Assembly: GCA_001314805.1 (NCBI GenBank)
Contig: LJSY01000037.1
Location: 1-35,640 of the forward strand
DNA: 35,640 bases
Reading direction: 5' to 3'
Source of the DNA: Rhodobacteraceae bacterium HLUCCO18
GTDB lineage: Bacteria > Pseudomonadota > Alphaproteobacteria > Rhodobacterales > Rhodobacteraceae
Part shown: one piece after another, positions 33,261 to 35,640 of the stretch
Position numbering within the stretch: the first letter of the stretch is position 1
How the letters are laid out: each line of letters opens with the position of its first letter
Translations under genes and position numbers: made by a program
The notes under the pieces: model-generated
What the model was told of the DNA's origin: nothing
Databases searched by the model: none
The model's input: the letters and a program-made list of their open reading frames with translations, nothing else

Positions 33261-33290
33261 GCGTTAATGCGTGACAAGACGCATTGACGC
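33261..33290. promoter_or_regulatory. MarR-type operator dyad
   Basis: GCGTTAATGCGT (33261-33272), 6 bp, ACGCATTGACGC (33279-33290): 12-bp arms with one mismatch. It overlaps the -35 box of the MarR promoter and lies 25 bp upstream of the HAD start, so one site could control both genes. Confidence 0.7.
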
Positions 33291-33299
33291 GCCTATAGG
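33271..33299 (+). promoter_or_regulatory. Promoter of the MarR gene
   Basis: GTGACA (33271-33276), exactly 17 bp, TATAGG (33294-33299). Transcription should start near 33306, only about 4 bases before the ATG at 33310, implying a leaderless mRNA. Confidence 0.6.
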
Positions 33300-33309
33300 C
33301 CATTGCACC

Positions 33310-33753
33310 ATGGATGGTATCAGGTCAAAATTCAGGCTTCACTCAAGCCTGAGCTTTCAGATCACCCGAACGGCACGCATTGTCGAGCGTCGGGTGGAAA
33401 GTGGTCTCCGCGAGTACGGGTTGACGCGAGTCGGCTGGTGTATCCTTCTTGCCGTCGAGGAGGAGGGTCTCAAGAACCCGTCCGAAATCGCGCAGTTCGT
33501 GGGCATCGACCGCACCGCCACGTCGCGCGCCCTTCGACAACTGGAAGACGAAGGATTGATCGCGCGCGAGATGGGGCGCGAAGACCGGCGCACGACCACG
33601 GTGACGCTGACCGAGGAGGGCCAGGCCCGACTCGTCGCTGCACGCCCGGTCTGCCTGGAAAACATGGACCATTTCAACGCGAAGCTGAGCGCGGGTGAAG
33701 CCCTCGAACTCAAGCGGCTGCTGTCCATCCTGAATTCCGGCGAAAACGACTGA
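33310..33753 (+). CDS. MarR-family transcriptional regulator
   Basis: A 147-residue winged-helix regulator, divergent from the HAD phosphatase. DNA-binding helices read NPSEIAQFVGIDRTATSRALR, followed by the wing GREDRRTTTVTLTEEG, a clear MarR signature. The start was chosen at the ATG at 33310: the in-frame GTG at 33271 lies inside the promoter and operator and would have no ribosome site. Since no Shine-Dalgarno precedes 33310, translation is probably leaderless. It likely represses itself and perhaps the phosphatase through the overlapping dyad. Confidence 0.85.
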   Translation: MDGIRSKFRLHSSLSFQITRTARIVERRVESGLREYGLTRVGWCILLAVEEEGLKNPSEIAQFVGIDRTATSRALRQLEDEGLIAREMGREDRRTTTVTLTEEGQARLVAARPVCLENMDHFNAKLSAGEALELKRLLSILNSGEND

Positions 33754-33757
33754 ATAA

Positions 33758-33773
33758 AACCGGCTGCGGGCCG
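33758..33773 (-). terminator. Weak terminator-like hairpin downstream of DUF3572
   Basis: On the minus strand CGGC-CCGCA-GCCG is followed by GTTTTATT. The stem is only 4 bp, so efficiency is doubtful. It lies in the 26-bp gap between two convergent genes. Confidence 0.3.
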
Positions 33774-33779
33774 CATAGG

Positions 33780-34058
33780 TCAGGTCCAGTTGGGCAGGCC
33801 GCCCCCGGGCAGAGCCTGTCGCATCTCGATCAGCCGTCCGGGCGCAACCTCAAGCGCATCGGCGCAGGCGATCACCCAGGCATCGTCCATCAACACGAAA
33901 TCGAGCACGCTGGCGAGGAATTCCGGCTCGGCCGCGCGGGCGCGCAGATCCTCGAGGCTTGTCCCGGTGGAGCCGAGGAACACGCCCACGAGGTCCTCCT
34001 GCGCCGCCAGCCACGCGAGCGCGCGCATCGCGCCGATCTCGGCCAAATCCTGCTGCAT
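33780..34058 (-). CDS. DUF3572 family protein
   Basis: A 92-residue protein with the DUF3572 pattern: AMRALAWLAAQEDLVGVFLGSTG, then LEDLRARAAEPEFLASVLDFVLMDDAW, then a C-terminal LIEMRQALPGG. It is acidic, likely helical, and has no signal or membrane segment. Its function is not established; the family is alphaproteobacterial and, as far as I recall, often lies next to pleD/divK. The ATG at 34058 has AGGGAGGCG 8 bp upstream; longer upstream readings run into the divergent pleD promoter. Transcribed away from pleD. Confidence 0.82.
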   Translation of the reverse strand: MQQDLAEIGAMRALAWLAAQEDLVGVFLGSTGTSLEDLRARAAEPEFLASVLDFVLMDDAWVIACADALEVAPGRLIEMRQALPGGGLPNWT

Positions 34059-34078
34059 GCCAAACGCCTCCCTGCGTG

Positions 34079-34098
34079 TTAAAGGGTTTGTTAACCAT
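34079..34098 (+). promoter_or_regulatory. CtrA-like site in the pleD/DUF3572 divergent region
   Basis: TTAA (34079-34082), 8 bp, TTAACC (34091-34096). The alphaproteobacterial cell-cycle regulator CtrA binds TTAA-N7-TTAAC; the spacing here is one base too long, but GTTAACCAT is itself a frequent CtrA half-site. It lies 55-74 bp upstream of pleD. Confidence 0.4.
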
Positions 34099-34152
34099 TC
34101 GGGGCCACAACGTGCATCACCAAGCATACAGGCAACCAATGATGAGGACAGC

Positions 34153-35547
34153 ATGACGGGGCGAATCCTGATCGTCGACGACGTGGCCACCAATCGCATC
34201 GTCATGAAGGTCAAACTCGTCGATGCCTGCTACACGGTCGAACAGGAAGACAGCGGTTCCGCCGCCCTCCGGGCCGCCCATGAAAAACGACCCGACCTGA
34301 TCATCCTCGATGTGCTGATGCCCGACATGTCCGGCCTCGAGGTGTGCCGGCGCCTCAAGGCCGATCCGGACACGGCGGACATCCCGGTCCTTCTGGTGAC
34401 CGCGCTCAGGGACCGCGCCTCGAAGATGGCGGGGCTGGAGGCGGGCGCCGACGATTTCCTGACCAAGCCGGTGGACGAGGTCACGCTTCTGGCGCGCGTG
34501 CGGTCGCTGATCCGCGCGCGCGACACCGTGCGCGAACTGCGCGAGCGCGGCGAGTACGGCGCGGGACAGGGCTTCGCCGAGGCCATGGCCGGCTTCGAGG
34601 CCAAGAGCCGCCCGGGCCGCATCTGGCTGGTGGCGCCGGGCCACAATGGGGCCGTCGTGTGGAAGACGGCGCTCGACGACAAGGTCGGCGGCGAGGTCCG
34701 CGTCGTGCCGCGCGAGACGGCGCTGACGGAGTTGACGGTGGACGACAGCGAAAGCGCCGACGTCTTCGTGATCTCCGCCGATCTGACGGACCGCAACGAC
34801 GGTCTGCGGCTGTTGTCCGAACTGCGTTCGCGCCCGGCGACACGGCATGCCGCCACGCTCATGGTGCTGCCGGAGGGTGATACGGAACGGGCGGCGATCG
34901 CGCTCGATCTCGGGGCCTCCGACATCCTTTATGCGCCCGTCGACACGCAGGAACTCGCCATCCGCATCCGTGCGCAGCTGGGCCGCAAGCGACAGGCCGA
35001 CAGGCTGCGCGCCAGCCTGCGCGCGGGGCTGGAGCTTGCGGTGACGGACAGTCTCACCGGGTTGCACAACCGGCGCTACGGGCTTTACCGGCTGGAGCAG
35101 ATGATGGCCCGGCCGGGCAAGGGCATCGTGGTGATGATGCTGGACCTCGACCACTTCAAGGGCATCAACGACCGGCACGGCCATGCCGCCGGCGACGAGG
35201 TGCTGCGCCGGCTCAGCCGCCGCCTGCGCGCCGAGCTGCGTTCGGGCGATCTGGTGGCCCGTCTGGGCGGCGAGGAGTTTCTCGTGGCGCTGGCCGATGC
35301 CGATCACGCGGCCGCCGTGGAGTGCGCCGAACGCCTGCGCCGCTCCATCGCGGACATGCCCTTCGCGTTTGGGGAGGGCGGCGCGTCGATCACCGTGACG
35401 ATGTCCGTGGGCGTGGCCTTTGCAGACCCCGCGGTCATGGAAACGCCCGAGCATGTCATCGCGCGCGCCGACAGCGCCCTCTACAGCTCCAAGTCGCTGG
35501 GCCGCGACCGGGTGACGGTCGCCGAGGGTGCCTCCTCCGCGGCCTAG
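34153..35547 (+). CDS. pleD: PleD-type response regulator diguanylate cyclase (REC-REC-GGDEF)
   Basis: A 464-residue protein with the PleD plan. REC1 has the acidic pair Asp9/Asp10, phospho-acceptor Asp53 in ILDVLMPDM, and Lys in FLTKPVD. REC2 (about 153-275) is the degenerate adaptor, without a phospho-Asp motif. The GGDEF domain has DSLTGLHNRRYG, LDLDHFKGIND and the active GGEEF at 372-376; the I-site RSGD at 363-366 gives feedback inhibition. It makes c-di-GMP when phosphorylated and controls polar development in Caulobacter. ATG at 34153 follows GAGGA. The TAG stop sits in the CTAG (35543-35546) where the right IS begins, but the protein is full length. Confidence 0.93.
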   Translation: MTGRILIVDDVATNRIVMKVKLVDACYTVEQEDSGSAALRAAHEKRPDLIILDVLMPDMSGLEVCRRLKADPDTADIPVLLVTALRDRASKMAGLEAGADDFLTKPVDEVTLLARVRSLIRARDTVRELRERGEYGAGQGFAEAMAGFEAKSRPGRIWLVAPGHNGAVVWKTALDDKVGGEVRVVPRETALTELTVDDSESADVFVISADLTDRNDGLRLLSELRSRPATRHAATLMVLPEGDTERAAIALDLGASDILYAPVDTQELAIRIRAQLGRKRQADRLRASLRAGLELAVTDSLTGLHNRRYGLYRLEQMMARPGKGIVVMMLDLDHFKGINDRHGHAAGDEVLRRLSRRLRAELRSGDLVARLGGEEFLVALADADHAAAVECAERLRRSIADMPFAFGEGGASITVTMSVGVAFADPAVMETPEHVIARADSALYSSKSLGRDRVTVAEGASSAA

Positions 35548-35640
35548 GTCACGCACTCATAAATGACTAGCGTCGTTTTGGCTTTGCTGATTCACTCTTT
35601 GGAAAGAGGAGAGCAGCATGTCCCAACGTCGCTACGAGTT
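35542..35640. repeat. Terminal inverted repeat, right arm (99 bp, perfect)
   Basis: Reverse complement of bases 1-99; see the left arm. Confidence 0.97.
35548..35640 (+). mobile_element. Right-end copy of the IS5-like insertion sequence (5' end only, runs off the window)
   Basis: Mirror image of the left copy. IS end starting at GTCACGCACTC, RBS AGAGGAGAG near 35606, transposase ATG at 35618, visible residues MSQRRYE. The two copies point away from each other, so their starts face the window. Confidence 0.7.

Noticed and set aside
33271-33309. GTG at 33271 as MarR start
   Set aside because: It lies in the -35 box and operator and lacks a ribosome binding site.
1-35640. Composite transposon carrying all the genes
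   Set aside because: Possible but not shown. The 99-bp match is explained by assembly, and pleD and other core-type genes argue against one mobile unit.
35542-35640. Linear replicon telomere
   Set aside because: The repeats contain an IS start with ribosome site and transposase codons, not a telomere-like hairpin end.

Overview
The window is a 35.6 kb piece of a high-GC alphaproteobacterial genome, most likely a marine member of the Rhodobacteraceae (Roseobacter group). The reasons are the dense GTG/ATGA-coupled operons, the many ABC importers, an MttB-like methyltransferase without pyrrolysine, a PleD gene beside a DUF3572 gene, an H-NOX/diguanylate cyclase pair of the kind known from Dinoroseobacter, and an intergenic hairpin element typical of this family. 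No phage, CRISPR, tRNA or rRNA genes are visible.

The first and last 99 bases are a perfect inverted repeat. Each end carries the start of an IS5-like transposase reading outward (MSQRRYE). Identity stops after exactly 99 bases, as expected if this is a whole short-read contig that ends in two copies of the same insertion sequence. Both host genes next to the IS copies, pcp on the left and pleD on the right, end at the CTAG where the IS begins.

Layout. (1) 94-1574, minus: an alpha/beta hydrolase and pyroglutamyl peptidase, translationally coupled. (2) 1838-6758, plus: NMT1/THI5-type ABC importer with an embedded deaminase-like amidohydrolase. (3) 6835-9246, plus: a compact polar amino-acid-type ABC importer with a single permease. 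(4) 9486-15666, plus: Dpp/Opp-type peptide importer with fused ATPases, ending in an MBL-fold hydrolase; a strong hairpin terminator separates the binding protein from the permeases. (5) 15663-26596, minus, nine genes: a cytosine-deaminase-like amidohydrolase, a BMP/nucleoside-type importer with an amidase inside it, then an oxalate-CoA-ligase-like enzyme, a ketopantoate-reductase-family protein and a class IV aminotransferase. (6) 26788-35547: an LpxL-like acyltransferase, an ABC1/UbiB kinase, the H-NOX/GGDEF pair, an MttB-like protein, a HAD phosphatase, a MarR regulator, DUF3572 and PleD.

Taken together, the first 26 kb is a scavenging island. Four complete ABC importers are each placed with or beside hydrolases that open amides, cyclic amides or amidines (Pcp, amidohydrolase, amidase, deaminase-like), which suggests uptake and nitrogen release from cyclic or peptide-like nitrogen compounds; the substrates are not known. 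The last 9 kb is signalling and cell physiology, with two diguanylate cyclases. The most unusual single gene is the H-NOX, which has lost the histidine that holds heme and two of the three YxSxR residues, yet remains coupled to an apparently intact diguanylate cyclase.
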